Assembly (NCBI GenBank): GCA_964034945.1
Contig: OZ035962.1
Span: 76,213,942-76,277,941 of the forward strand
Reading direction: 5' to 3'
DNA: 64,000 nucleotides
Origin: Chrysopilus asiliformis
Taxonomy: Eukaryota; Arthropoda; Insecta; Diptera; Rhagionidae
Under the pieces are notes generated by a model. It did not search any database. It was not told the DNA's origin and saw only the letters and a list, made by a program, of their open reading frames with translations. Position 1 is the first letter of the stretch. Every line of letters begins with the position of its first letter. The position numbers and the translations under genes are program-made. Shown here one piece after another: positions 1 through 11,000 of the stretch.

Positions 1-125
1 GCCTATGTTGGAACCAGAACTACCACAGACACTCATGCCAAATTTCAAGTCAATCGGTTCAGCCGTTTTTGCGTGAAAGAGGAACAGACAGACAGACACC
101 AACTCATTTTTATATATTAGTATGA
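1..125 (-). mobile_element. Non-autonomous Helitron, 5' part, cut by window edge
   Basis: On the minus strand this starts with TCATACTAATATATAAAA and runs through a short (GTCTGTCT) tract into a block matching 398-530 in opposite orientation. The TC start, the A/T-rich lead and the shared block identify it as a second copy of the Helitron at 398-786. The 3' end lies outside the window. It sits in the TCERG1 intron, with its 5' end facing the other copy. Confidence 0.6.
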
Positions 126-397
126 TAATGTCCGCATCTTTCGCAGTCAAGTCAGTAACAGACGCTCAATTGTGTTGCTCTGATCATAATCCGCCATTGG
201 ATACTAGACTTCGCGACTTGATGTTGCCTATTAATTTTTGCCAATTCCTATTGTTTCAATCAAACTTAATTTTATTACAATCAATCATTCGCCGTGAGAC
301 ATCCGGAACTTGTGTCGAAATTATTTGAGAGAAACAAAAATATTCTAGTATCGCCAAAAAGTCCGAAAATCTTTATGAAAATATGCAAATTCCCAAA

Positions 398-786
398 TCA
401 TACTAATATATAAAAATGAGTTGGTGTCTGTCTGTCTGTCTGTCTGTTCCTCTTTCACGCAAAAACGGCTGAACCGATTGATTTGAAATTTGGCATGAGT
501 GTCTGTGGTAGTTCTGGTTCCAACATAGGCATACGGAAAAGCAGCGCGAGGGGTGGGGGGAGTAAGGGGAGGGGGTAAAGTGAGTTCGAAACTTAGTTTT
601 CCCTCTATGTTACTCTTTCGCGGGGAAACTACTGAACCGATTGGCCTGAAATTTGGCATAGATGTTCGTCGTGGGTCCAGCCCCAACATAGACCCATTAA
701 AAAGTTTTTAAGTTCTTTCCGGTTTTCTTCGTATTCTAAAATTTAGACAAAAAGCTTAACCCGGCAACGACGGGTATACAAGCTAG
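398..786 (+). mobile_element. Short non-autonomous Helitron
   Basis: It starts with TC (TCATACTAATATATAAAA) and ends with a short hairpin, CCCGGCAACGACGGG, followed 12 bases later by CTAG and a T. A 5' TC, a 3' subterminal hairpin and a terminal CTRR-like tetranucleotide inserted before T are the hallmarks of Helitron rolling-circle elements. At 389 bp it cannot encode a Rep/helicase. A related 3' end is at 20803-20830 on the other strand. Confidence 0.65.
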
Positions 787-831
787 TATCTAAATAAATC
801 ATTAGTTACATTCGAAATAATCTTCTTTCAG

Positions 832-1037
832 GTTCAAAGAACTTTGGCTAATCACATGAGAGATCGGGATAAGGAGCGTCAACATCATAAACGTGACGAG
901 GCTGTGCGACATTTTAACGCATTGTTGGCTGATTTAGTTCGTAATGTTGATTTAACGTGGAAAGAAGCCAAAAAGCAACTTCGCAAAGACCATAGATGGG
1001 AACTAGTCGAAACTTTAGATAGGGAAACTAAAGAAAG
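832..1037 (+). CDS. TCERG1: TCERG1 exon, FF domain 4
   Basis: The acceptor is TTCTTTCAG at 823-831; the exon opens in frame with GTT CAA AGA and ends in two bases of a split Arg codon (AG|GTAAAA). It encodes KRDEAVRHFNALLADLVR then the WKEAKKQLRKDHRWE core of an FF domain. There is no start codon here: the frame continues from exons to the left of the window. Confidence 0.9.
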
Positions 1038-1770
1038 GTAAAATAATTTTTACATCCGTGCCGATTTAAGTTTTAATATTAAACAATATTTTTTATAGAA
1101 TATTCAATGAGCATATCGAGGCATTGACACGTAAGAAGCGTGCTAAATTCCGCGAAATGCTCGACGAAGTATCGACGCTGGAGTTAACCAGTTCATGGAA
1201 GGACATCAAAAAGGGAATTCGTGACGACCCACGATACCAGAAATTCAACAGTAACGAGAAGGTGAGGAAAACCTTTTTTTCTTGAAAATTAAACATTTTA
1301 ACATTTCAAATTTTCTTCGCAGTGTGAAAGAGAATTCAGGGATTATATAAAAGATAAAACAGTTGAGGCTAAAACAGCGCTGAGGGAATTACTCCAGGAA
1401 TGTAAATTGATTACACACAAGAGTTTTGAAACAGTACGAGAAAATCCAAATCATTTAAAGGAAATTGAAGAAATCCTTAAAAAAGACAAAAGGTAATGTA
1501 AAATTCAGAAAAATGTTTTAAAATGTTGTACGAAAAATCCGTATATAACTGACTGAGGATCAGTCTGTTAAACGAAAAACACGTTTTGCCTATGAACTCA
1601 AGTGTTATTTAAAGCTTATAAAATATCTTTTCTTTCAAATTTTTAGATTCCTCATTCTTGGACATTTATCACACGATCGATCACAGATTGTTTTGAATTA
1701 TTTAGAAGACCTGCACACGAGAGGACCACCCCCGCCCCCAACTGCTAGTGAATCTGGACGGAGGAAATAA
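832..1770 (+). CDS. TCERG1: TCERG1 (transcription elongation regulator 1), C-terminal four exons
   Basis: Partial gene, open to the left. Exons 832-1037, 1099-1261, 1323-1492 and 1647-1770 join in phase to 220 residues plus TAA. The protein matches the C-terminal third of TCERG1/CA150: the last three FF domains and the terminal proline run. Recognisable family blocks are LRKDHRWE (FF4), FNEHIEALT.KKR (FF4/5 boundary), TSSWKDIKK (FF5), YIKDK then KDKRFLILGH (FF6) and DLHTRGPPPPPTASE at the end. TCERG1 is a nuclear factor: its N-terminal WW domains (outside this window) bind splicing factors, and its FF domains bind the phosphorylated tail of RNA polymerase II, coupling elongation to splicing. 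The gene runs convergently to EML, whose stop codon is about 3.2 kb away. Confidence 0.93.
1099..1261 (+). CDS. TCERG1: TCERG1 exon, FF4 end and FF domain 5
   Basis: A 61-bp intron precedes this exon (acceptor TTTTTATAG). It completes the split Arg codon, continues IFNEHIEALTRKKRAKFREM and ends at AAG|GTGAGG in phase 0. TSSWKDIKKGIRDDPRYQKF is a typical FF-domain second half. Confidence 0.9.
1323..1492 (+). CDS. TCERG1: TCERG1 exon, FF domain 6
   Basis: Starts in phase 0 after CTTCGCAG with Cys-Glu-Arg-Glu-Phe and ends in a split Arg codon at AG|GTAATG. It encodes EFRDYIKDKTVEAKTALREL and EIEEILKKDK, matching the last FF domain of TCERG1. Confidence 0.9.
1647..1770 (+). CDS. TCERG1: TCERG1 terminal coding exon
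   Basis: The acceptor is AATTTTTAG. The exon completes the Arg codon, runs FLILGHLSHDRSQIVLNYLE and ends with the highly conserved RGPPPPPTASE tail, two arginines, a lysine and TAA at 1768-1770. Confidence 0.92.
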
Positions 1771-2109
1771 TTTCATTTGATTAATGTAGTTTGTAAATTT
1801 TTTTTTCATTTTATATTTTTAATTAAGATGTTTTTTCTTTGTGGAAAGAGTTGTTTTTATTGCTTCCAAGTTATAATTTCTCAAATTCCAAATTGAATTT
1901 CTGTAATGGGGTATGTTTTGAACTCTCAATGTCAAGTTGATAGAGAAAATTTAAGTTATTCGTCCACAATACTTTCATGCAGCTAAATTGAATGTTTTGG
2001 AAAATATTTGGACCCAAAAAGAAATATTAATTTATGGTAAAGTATCGAGAGTTTGCAAACTTTCTTAACAAAATAGAATATTCGACCTGAAATCATAAAA
2101 CTAAATTTA

Positions 2110-2115
2110 AATAAA
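2110..2115 (+). terminator. TCERG1: Candidate TCERG1 polyadenylation signal
   Basis: First canonical AATAAA downstream of the TCERG1 stop codon, implying a 3' UTR of about 350-360 nt. Stretch 1771-2164 is otherwise AT-rich and without recognisable genes. Closer variant hexamers (AATTAA) could be used instead. Confidence 0.3.
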
Positions 2116-2164
2116 TCACCTGGGGATCAATTATTTACAACCTGATTGTTTCGTAGGCCAAACT

Positions 2165-2709
2165 TTACTTTACGGGCGCGGTTCGCTAGGATCTTCATAT
2201 TTTTTTCCTAGCTTTATGGGTTCAGATGGATTCAAAAACACAAAAAGGTCTCGGACCCTTATAATATAAAAATCGTTCAAAAAATCTTTTTAAGAGTTCC
2301 GGAATAAAAAAAAACCTTATACGTGTCCTGGATGCAAAAACATTGCGTGGGTAATGGTAGGGGGGTCACTGACCCCAAAAATACAAAAGTGGCTCAAAAT
2401 GCATTTTGAGTGCTTCGGAGTCCAAAAAATACATTTTAAAGTTTTTTTTTTGCAATGCCATACGCATATTTTGTATTGGAGACAAACACATACTTTTTGG
2501 ACAGAAACCCTTTTGGCATTTACAGTTTTAATATCGGTCAGAAAACAAAAAAAAATATATCCGTTTATAGTTTTTGGGAAAAAAATGTGTGGGGCTTCCG
2601 GCTCCCCCTATGGCTGAGCGACTATTTTTTGTTTGTTTTTGAATTTATTTGACCCCATAAAGCTACGAAAAAATATGAAGATTGTAGCGAACCGCGCCCG
2701 AAAAGTAAT
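2165..2709. mobile_element. MITE with about 57-bp terminal inverted repeats (GGGCGCGGTTCGCTA family)
   Basis: Left arm 2165-2221 and right arm 2653-2709 are inverted copies sharing GGGCGCGGTTCGCTA and TCTTCATATTTTTT. The interior is AT-rich with no credible coding frame. The target-site duplication is not clear, so the superfamily is undecided. Confidence 0.6.
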
Positions 2710-2724
2710 TTTTACCATTTCTTA

Positions 2725-3467
2725 AGGTGCTGGTCCACATGAGAGTAAATGCCGGCGAGAACCTCTCGATAGCAGCTACTCGCAAATGGACACGTCTCTG
2801 AGAGTCGCTCACAGAAACTCGCAAAAACTCGCGAGCTAGTTTCTGTGAGCTGTCAAAAGTGATTCTACTCTCTAGTTGACACGCACGCACTGAACTCTCG
2901 GGGAGTTGCTCGCCAGATACGAACAGCGTTTGAATTTCGCTAGTAGCGCTCTCGAGAATTCGCCAAAGCAAGATGACAAAAAAATCAAGATATTGGTCTT
3001 GAAAAGAGAAAAATCACCGAAATTAACTCTCGAATCGACAACCTATGGCGTGGATGGCTCAGTCAGCTAAGTGCTTGCCTTGTGATCCAAACAACAGTGG
3101 TTCAAGTCCCACTCAGGGCAAAATAATTCGGTTTGAATTTAGAACTTTTCTGCTCATAGACCTAAACACGGACCAGTTTGGTCATTGCCTCCTGCCGCCT
3201 GAATACTCCTCCAACCTCTGTAACTGGACAAAATGGTCGATAAGGCTATGTACTGTCACGCCAAGTCTTCGTTGCAGTGTGATGAGGAGTATTCAGAGTG
3301 TGAATGGATTGTATGAATGGTTGAATGAATGATGTCTTGAGCTGTGCTTCGGCATTAGAGGCAATTTGCCTAAGCTCCTGGCATAAATATAAAAAAAAAC
3401 CTCATGCGAGTAACTCGAGAGTTTTTGAGACTTACTCGCGTATTTACTCTCATGTGGAGCGGCACCT
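2725..3467. mobile_element. TTA-flanked MITE with AGGTGC..TCC ends, carrying a SINE
   Basis: The termini AGGTGCTGGTCCACATGAGA and (inverted) AGGTGCCGCTCCACATGAGA are flanked on both sides by TTA (2722-2724, 3468-3470). A 3-bp TTA duplication is typical of PIF/Harbinger transposition. The arms hold repeats of ACTCGCGAG-like words. A SINE is inserted at about 3045-3396. The terminal consensus AGGNGCCGCTCC is shared with the MITE at 35204-35681. Confidence 0.7.
3045..3396 (+). mobile_element. tRNA-derived SINE
   Basis: The head resembles a tRNA: A box TGGCTCAGTCAGCTA near 3055 and B box GGTTCAAGTCCC at 3099-3110, the pol III internal promoter. An unrelated body and a tail rich in ATAAATATAAAAAAAA follow. 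The 3' segment (GAGCTGTGCTTCGGCATTA, then CCTAAGCTC) matches the 3' end of the LINE relics at 24877-24960 and 52484-52850, as expected of a SINE that borrows a LINE's machinery. The acceptor stem does not pair, so this is not a working tRNA gene. Confidence 0.75.
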
Positions 3468-3610
3468 TTACACAACTTGAGAGAACGAAAGTTTTGTGCA
3501 CGAATTCGTGGTCCGCAATACAATCTTGTCGAATTTGAGTACCACACTTTTCGAATCGTGTTCGACGATCGTCCCCCAGATATTAAAATGTTTGAGAAAA
3601 TCCGAAATTT

Positions 3611-3654
3611 ATACTAATAAAATTGTAAAGGGGATAGTACAATTTAATTAGTAT
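3611..3654. repeat. Near-perfect short inverted repeat
   Basis: ATACTAATAAAATTGTA (3611-3627) and TACAATTTAATTAGTAT (3638-3654) pair with one mismatch around a 10-base loop. It could be a transposon end or a simple hairpin; no family is assigned. Confidence 0.4.
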
Positions 3655-4943
3655 ATATTAGCGCATCAAAGATAGGCCTTTTATTCATCACTTCAAAAGA
3701 GCGGCGAAAAAGTAAGCATATTGTTGTTGTCAGGTGTGGTCGTCTTCTATTTTTTCTTGTTCTAAAAATACAAGGAAATATAGTTTCGATAGTACGCTGA
3801 ACACATGGTTGGACGGTATAATAACAGAACTTCTACCAATCGAACAAAATAAAACACATTTAATGATGTTTACGTAAATAAATTTATAAATACAATTTTT
3901 TAGGATACACACCATCTTATATACTTAAAACATAAAAACGATATTCTAAACAGATAAAAAGTCTGTATAAGTAAAGGTTAACAATAATTATAGTAAGACA
4001 ATCACATAGCTGGAATGTAAACTATTGTTGTAAGTAGTTTTCTTTCTCGTTCTTTTCCATTTAAAATGTTTTTTTTTTCTAATACAGAATTCAATTTTAC
4101 GCTAAAAACAAGTAAGAAATTTTCAATTGAATTTATTAATCAAGATTTCACTAAAATAATGAACGAACAATCGAGCTATATTTCTTTACACACAATAACT
4201 TTTTTTTATATTCTGAATTTTAAAAAGAATTGAATTTTACAAAAATCATAATACAAAAAATGGGGTTAAAAAAATTTCAATATTTTTAGATTTTTGAAAG
4301 GTAATAAAGACAATGTTAATAATAATTATTGAATAGTGATTTTTTATACAGTTTTTAAAATTAGTATGAATTATTGCTGCGTGATGCGAAATCTACATAC
4401 AATTTAATGTCATTAATTTCTTTTAAATTTTACTTTTTTTTAAAAATGTTGCAAATAGTTTTGCTATTTCTATGTACTAAAAGTGTATTCGTATAAAAGC
4501 GGCCGCTAAACGCATCTTCATTTAAGGCACGACAGAAATTGAAAAATTCCATTTCGTTTATTTTCCTGATGTTGAATGTGATCTAATGGACAGAGGAGGG
4601 TTTTGGTTTCTCATAATCGTGGACTTTATATTGTATGATTTAACTTAAGAATTAATTTTAACACAAAATGGGAGTTGATGGAAAATAAGTTTTGAGATTC
4701 CGAGTCTATTTCTTCACATGTATTATGAAATTAAAAAATCTATTTAACATTTTCAGGCATGGAGATAGAAAAAAGAATCTTTTAACAGAATGAAAATCGT
4801 GCACAGAACGTAATCAGATATTGGGCCAGTGATTTCAATATTCGCTATCTATTCAGCCATTTTGTGTTGATAAGCGTGTAAGTGTATATAAATGTGAACT
4901 CCTAATTCACATTTTAGAGTTAGTGAATGTCCTTTTAGATCCT
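3655..4943. other. AT-rich intergenic stretch including the EML 3' UTR
   Basis: Between the two convergent genes. The part next to 4943 must hold the EML 3' UTR on the minus strand; a canonical AATAAA reads on that strand at 4557-4562, about 385 nt past the stop. Nothing else is recognisable apart from homopolymer runs. Confidence 0.5.
4557..4562 (-). terminator. EML: Candidate EML polyadenylation signal
   Basis: AATAAA on the minus strand (TTTATT on the plus strand), about 380-390 nt downstream of the EML stop codon. Further hexamers lie beyond (around 3880), so the real cleavage site is uncertain. Confidence 0.3.
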
Positions 4944-5069
4944 TTATATGACTGTCCATTGCATTACGCTTGTATCGTTGCCGCCAGTTGAAATGAGTCG
5001 TGTATCGTCATGTAAGAAACTAACACATGTCACATGACTGCTATGGCCACCGTAATTATGCGATAAGCT
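4944..5069 (-). CDS. EML: EML exon 12 with stop codon
   Basis: Acceptor TCATTTCAG. It encodes SLSHNYGGHSSHVTCVSFLH and RLISTGGNDTSVMQW, then Thr-Val-Ile and TAA at 4946-4944. This is the closing WD40 blade (family pattern HSSHV..V.F...D..LISTGGKD....QW). Confidence 0.95.
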   Translation of the reverse strand, partial: SLSHNYGGHSSHVTCVSFLHDDTRLISTGGNDTSVMQWTVI

Positions 5070-8000
5070 CTGAAATGATTTTTATTTTTATTAAAAGAGT
5101 TTTTCATTGAACGAGTTTCTCACCTTTGGTTGAGAGGCTGGATAAGCATACAACCGAACCTGTCCGAAATCATCACCGGTTGCCACAAGGGTACCGTCAA
5201 CGCTACGTCCAGCTGAATTAACGTCTGTTCCGTCTGCGTGTTCCGGCCAAACACCAATTGTTTGGAATGAAATTGTGCAGGTCTGTGTCGCCCATGAAAT
5301 GTCACGAACTGTTGACGATGACGTTATTTGACGACAGGTGCTTGCGTTCCCTGGAAGAAAAATATGTCTTTTATAGTAAAAATCAAATATTTGTGTTTAT
5401 CGGTAAGAAAATCGATTATGTTTATATTTTAAAACAAATCATTAGTACGTCATTGCAAGAGTTAAGGACTTGAAATTCAAGGCGTTTCTTGAAAAACCAT
5501 CAAGGCGTTTCTTGTAAAAACCATTCAATTACCTCTCCCTATTCAAATGGAACAGTTGTCTGCATAGCGATTTTGAAATTTTCCAATTTTTTAAATTATA
5601 AAAATTAATTTTTTCTAATCCCGTTTCATCTATGGGCTTTTACTTCAGAAATGAGAGTATAATACCAGAGAACAAATAATCTAGAGAATAATTTCTTAGA
5701 ACAAATTTTTGACAAATTTCCCCTTCGAAGGGGGGAAAAATGTCCCTATCATTCACTAGCTACGGCCTAAAAGTTAATTACTTTTAGACTAGGGAGCACG
5801 AAGCAGAGAGAATCATTTTCGTCGTATCTATTCAATGAGATGGAGGAATCGAATGGATAATTTTTTCCGTGTTACATCGGATCCTCTTGCTTCATCTCAC
5901 AGTGGAAAAATTTTCTCTAAAAATTTGTTCTAAGAAATTATTCTCTAGATTATTTGTTCTCTGATAATACTTGCACAATTTGGGAGCTCTCAATGGGCCT
6001 TACCAATGACCCGTGACTAACTTAGTAACAGCTTTTGGTGTGTGCGAAACGGGCTATTTGCTCTGACCTTACAGAGGTTTCTGTAAGCCAGCTAGCGGTC
6101 AGAGTTAACCTATCTAAGGTCAACTCGTGCAGCTCCCAATGCCCTACTTCACTTGCTGGTGGCTTAATTTTAGAATTTCTCCGACCACAGGTCAACTCAG
6201 TTTTACTTGCCCACATGCAGGCGAACGCGCGCCTGCCCGAGGCCAATTACGCCGTATGCTCACATTGCTTTTTTTTCTAAAATAATTCCTCTTAATTTGT
6301 TAAAAGTTACACTTATACTAAATAAATAAATAAAAATGTTAAAATTGCTTTTTGTTGTACAATTCAGGCCATAAATTGAGCTAAAATAATAAGAAAATGA
6401 AGTTGCTATTCGATCTACGAAGCAAATGTATTTTCGTACATTCAGCTGTCAAATTTCCGATTCGTTCGGATTCTGTGATATCGAGGGATGGGAAACGTTA
6501 TCGTAAGGTAACGAAATAACGAAATGATTTTCGGGCTATGTCTTCATAATTACGTTATAACGTTATAGAAATTAAATTCCGTTACAATAACGAAAAACGT
6601 AACGAAAAACGAAAAAAAATATTACGTTTTTTCGTTATTTATGAATTTTTTCTTGTTTTGTTCAGTATTATATTTTTGTGAAATTTTCCACAAAAGTTCA
6701 TCAAGTATAACCCCACAGACCTGCCACCTGCATAAAATATAATTAAAAATATTGGAGTAGTATTTTTAATCGTATTTTTATTCTAATGTAGGGGCCACAT
6801 CTATCAGTTTTCCATCAGTTTTTGGAAAATTGATGGGAAAGAGATTGGTGTGAACGTTCGCGTCAGTCGTATCGCATTAGAATAGAACCAAATATTATTT
6901 TTTGAACTTAATGCAATAATAATGCATACACAACACACACTCTCTCTTTATTATCCACCGGTATTTTTTGAACTTTAGAATCAAAATGAATGGAAAATTT
7001 TCACAAAAAACTGTCAGTCGCAACTGATAGATGTGAACGCTTAACTGGATGTAAAAAACTGACGAGTACCGTAACAGTCGCGACTGATGGAAAACTGATA
7101 GATGTGGCCCTTACAAAAATCAGATTTTGTTTTGGCCCGATTCCCTCTATTTCTGGAGATTCGAAAAAAGAAATCTTTCAAGCAACTTTGCTGGTATCGA
7201 AAATATTTTCTTTTTAGTAACTCCAGAAGTAGAGTGAATTTCGCGAAAGCTAAGTGTGACTCAGAATCAGCGACGTCAAAATAGCCTAAAATTCTATATC
7301 TTTGATATTGACCAAAATGTCGATTTTTTTAAATTTAGTAATCACTGAAATAAAGTTGTAAAGATCTGAAGATCTAAACTCTTAAATTAAATATCTCACT
7401 GTCAACCATTAATGTATAATATGTGAATAAAACTTAAACTTAAACTTAATTTAGTAATCACTATTTTTATACCCGTATGGTGAAACCAAAGGGTATATTA
7501 ACTTTGCCTTACCGTTTGTAACGCCAAGATCTCGTCATCGCACACAAAAATGAATTACACCAGTGTGTTTAGAATGATGAAAAAAGTTGAATTTAGCATG
7601 TCCGTCCGTCCGTCCGTCTGTCTGTCTGTCTGTCCGTCTGTGGCGCGGATTGCGGGCGCACGGATTGAGCTAGAGACTTGAAATTTTGCGCAGATTCGTT
7701 TTTCGTAAAATGTGAGGCTAAGTTCGTTAGTGGGCAAAAATGGACCATTAGGGGGGGTACCCCCCATACGAACGAAAACGTTTTTTGCGAATATCTCAAA
7801 AACGGTGCATCTTATCAAAAAAGTGCAAGAACAAAAGTTATTTAGAATATGATTCTACATAAAACTCCCATACATCAAAATCCGATTGGAATAAATTTTA
7901 AAAAATCTTATTGGAAAGTTTGACTTCAAAGGGGAATTTTGGTACAACTGTTCGAATTTTGATACGAATATCACCATACGGGTCTCCAATGATTGCCAGA

Positions 8001-11000
8001 TTGGCAATTATAGCTTTTGTTATGTTTTTTGTTTTTATTTGTATTTTCTTTTGGCTAACTTTTATTATTTTTTATAGAATTTATTTTTATTATTTTTTAT
8101 AGAATTTATTTTTATGGAAACTGAACTGAATTACTTTGTGACAAACTATTATTAAAGTGCGTTTTTTTTGTTTTCAGTTTCCATACAATGTGTAACGAAA
8201 TACATATAACGTTATAACGTAACGAAATGAAATTTTTTATCGTTACAAAACGAAATAACGTAACGAAATAAAAGTTCGATTTAGTTACGTAACGAAATGA
8301 ATAACGTTACGATTTTTTATTTCGTTTCCCGTCCCTGGTGATATCACATTTCCCCGATTCGGAATGATTTTTAATACGAACGGATTCTGTGATACCATTT
8401 TCGAAATTTCTCCGAAAATCGCAGCTACGACGGATCCTGGAATAGGGCCGAATAATAAAAAAAATATACAAATGCCGCAGAAATCGAAAATCAATGGGAA
8501 TAACTAAAACAAACGTGAAGTTTTTACAATTTTTGACGATTGATCAATGATATTTTTTTTCAATTCTATGAGTAGATTTCATAGATTTTATGAAAATACG
8601 TCATAAATTCCATTTAAAACTTCATGATATCTATGAGTTATAAACGCTATGGAAATCATTTCATAAAATTAATGAATTTTTGGTTTAATGGTTCCAAATC
8701 ACACCTAAATTTTCATAGACTTTATAAAGTTTTTCATAGATATTACGAATTATTTCGTTACGTTTTTCATAGATATTACGAATTATTTCGTTACGTTTTT
8801 CATAGATATTACGAATTATTTCGTTACGTTTTTCGTTATTGTGACGCAATTAAATTTCTATAACGCTATAACGTAGTTTAGAAGAAAAAATTGGAAAATC
8901 ATTTCGTTACGCTACGATAACGTTTCCCATTGACAATGTTCATAACTATTGACTTTTTGAAAAATGAAATCAAATAAAACTTACAGAATAATACTTCATG
9001 ATCTCCGGAATTGCTTCTGATCAGCTGACTATCTTCTGACCAGTCTAAATGAGTAATAAAACTGGAATGTCCCTGAAAAGTCGCAATTTTAAAATCAACA
9101 AATCCTTCTATAAAAGTCAAGAGCCAACTTACAGTGCAACGTCCAACCTTGGCGAACCTTCTGGAGCTGCCATTAATCTGATAGATGTAAATGTTGTTAT
9201 CCCGTGATCCGATAGCCAAGAACTGCCCATCGGGGGAGAATTTGATCGTTTGAATGGGTTCTTGGCCATCAGTCAATTGGACCAGTTGCTCCCTTGAGGT
9301 CGTATCGAAAATCATCCAACGGCCAGTTATCCCGCCAACGGCAATGTACTCGCCATTCGTGGAGAAGGCGCACGACTGAATGTGCTCACCGATATCCTTG
9401 CTCCAGACAACCGAATGCGATAGCGAATCCCACAACTGAAGTAGCCGATCTTGTCCGCCAGTCACGAACTGCGCCATGTTAGGATGGGCGGCCAGTCCCC
9501 ATAATTCATCCGTGTGTCCCATGACGACAGGCGTGAAGCCCAAATCCAGCGCTCCAATCAGGATGCAATTTCGCGTCGTACCAACCAGTAGTTGCGAGCC
9601 TTTTCCCTCCGACACGACTCTAATGGCCCCGAAATGCGGTTCAATGAATCCCTCCTGACCCATTTTGTTCAATTCAGTGTCGAACAGAACAAGACGTCCG
9701 TCCTTTCCACCGCCGGACACTAGCCCGCCATCCTTTAGGGAGCATAGCGTGAATATCGATCCGTCGTGTACTTTCTTGAAGAATCTCGTAATGGTGTTGG
9801 TGCCTCGTCCCCAGACGATGATGTTGCCATTCGAATCGCCTGTGATCACGTCACCAGCCTGATTGAAGGCAATGCAAGTCACGTACTTGGGCTTCTCTCG
9901 GCTCTCAAAAACTCCCATTCGCTTGTACAGAGTTCCGTTTTGATCCAGCGTCCAGAAGGCCATGTGCGATTTACCAACAGTGATTATTTGGTTCCTATCT
10001 AATGGATGGAATTCAACAGCAACTACCGTATCCACTGAACACTGCAAATCACACAAATATTCGATTAATCAAAAAAAAAAAATACTTTTTCTGTCCCCCT
10101 TTTAGATGAAATCAATAAATTTCCACTTACCCTGGTTTCAGTGATTTTCAGTCCTTTCTCGCCCTTCTGCCAATCCCACACGGAAATGACCTTTTCCGGG
10201 GCATCATCGATTGCTGTCAGCAGGGAACCACCATCGGCACGACTGAAGGAAATGCAATTCACGGATCCGGTGAATTCACCCGATCCAATTACGGCGATTG
10301 TGGCCAATGAGACGGAATTCCACACCCTGATGTGAGGCTAAATAGGGAAATTAAATTTTCTATTATACGGTGCTATTTTATTAAATTAGTTTCGTTTACC
10401 AGTGCATCCCTGCGGTCGTGACCAGCACATTGACCTGTTGCGACTAGAAGTTTGTTAGGATGAATGGCCAAGCTAGCAAAAAATAACTTAATTAGAACTT
10501 TGGAATTAAAAAAATAAAAGCTTTCTGAAAACACGATTTGAGCGTTATTAAATTAAATTTCAAATTTCAAAGGATTTTTATCTCGAAGACGATACGATAA
10601 CTAAAATAATTAATTTCCATCACAAAATAGTTCATTTGAATTGAAAAAATAGTCAATTTAAATACAAAATAGTAAATTTTACTACTAAGAAATTTAATTT
10701 CTGATAAAAATCGTCGATGTCGACCATTTTTGAAATTTAAATTAACTATGTAAAAGCCACGATTCCCTTTTATAAAATAGTTTAATTTACTCTCTTCTCT
10801 CTGTATATTTAGTTTCCGAACAAATAATAAACATAATAAAAGCTATAATTGCCTATCTGGCAATCATTGGAGACCCGTATGGTGATATTAGTATCAAAAT
10901 TTGAACAGTTGTACCAAAATTCCACTTTGAAGTCAAACTTTCCAATAAGATTTTTTAAAATTTATTCCAATTGGATTTTGATGTATGGGAGTTTTATGTA

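Larger units (their letters stand above)
6483..8337. mobile_element. hAT-type element with 8-bp duplication GTGATATC
   Basis: The ends GAGGGATGGGAAACG and (inverted) CAGGGACGGGAAACG are flanked by perfect GTGATATC copies at 6475-6482 and 8338-8345. An 8-bp duplication plus a CAGGG-type terminus is diagnostic of hAT. Subterminal zones are packed with CGTTACG/CGTAACG words. No transposase frame survives. Two later insertions lie inside (6791-7110, 7469-8024). Confidence 0.8.

Noticed and set aside
2354..2652. Two overlapping open frames
   Set aside because: They lie in the AT-rich interior of a MITE and contain no domain.
3045..3120. tRNA gene
   Set aside because: A and B boxes are present, but the acceptor stem does not pair and a SINE body and A-rich tail follow; treated as a SINE head.
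7555..7818. Open frame of 87 residues, also found at 11038-11310, 28329-28622 and 63477-63716
   Set aside because: It recurs only because the Helentron-like repeat recurs; it runs through the microsatellite as (TDRQ)n and has no conserved codon pattern.
8624..8863. Open frame with repeated FHRYYELFRYV
   Set aside because: Direct result of the 33-bp tandem repeat in an hAT end.
9294..10002. Several + strand open frames opposite EML exon 9
   Set aside because: Shadows of the real minus-strand exon, whose product matches the EML family throughout.
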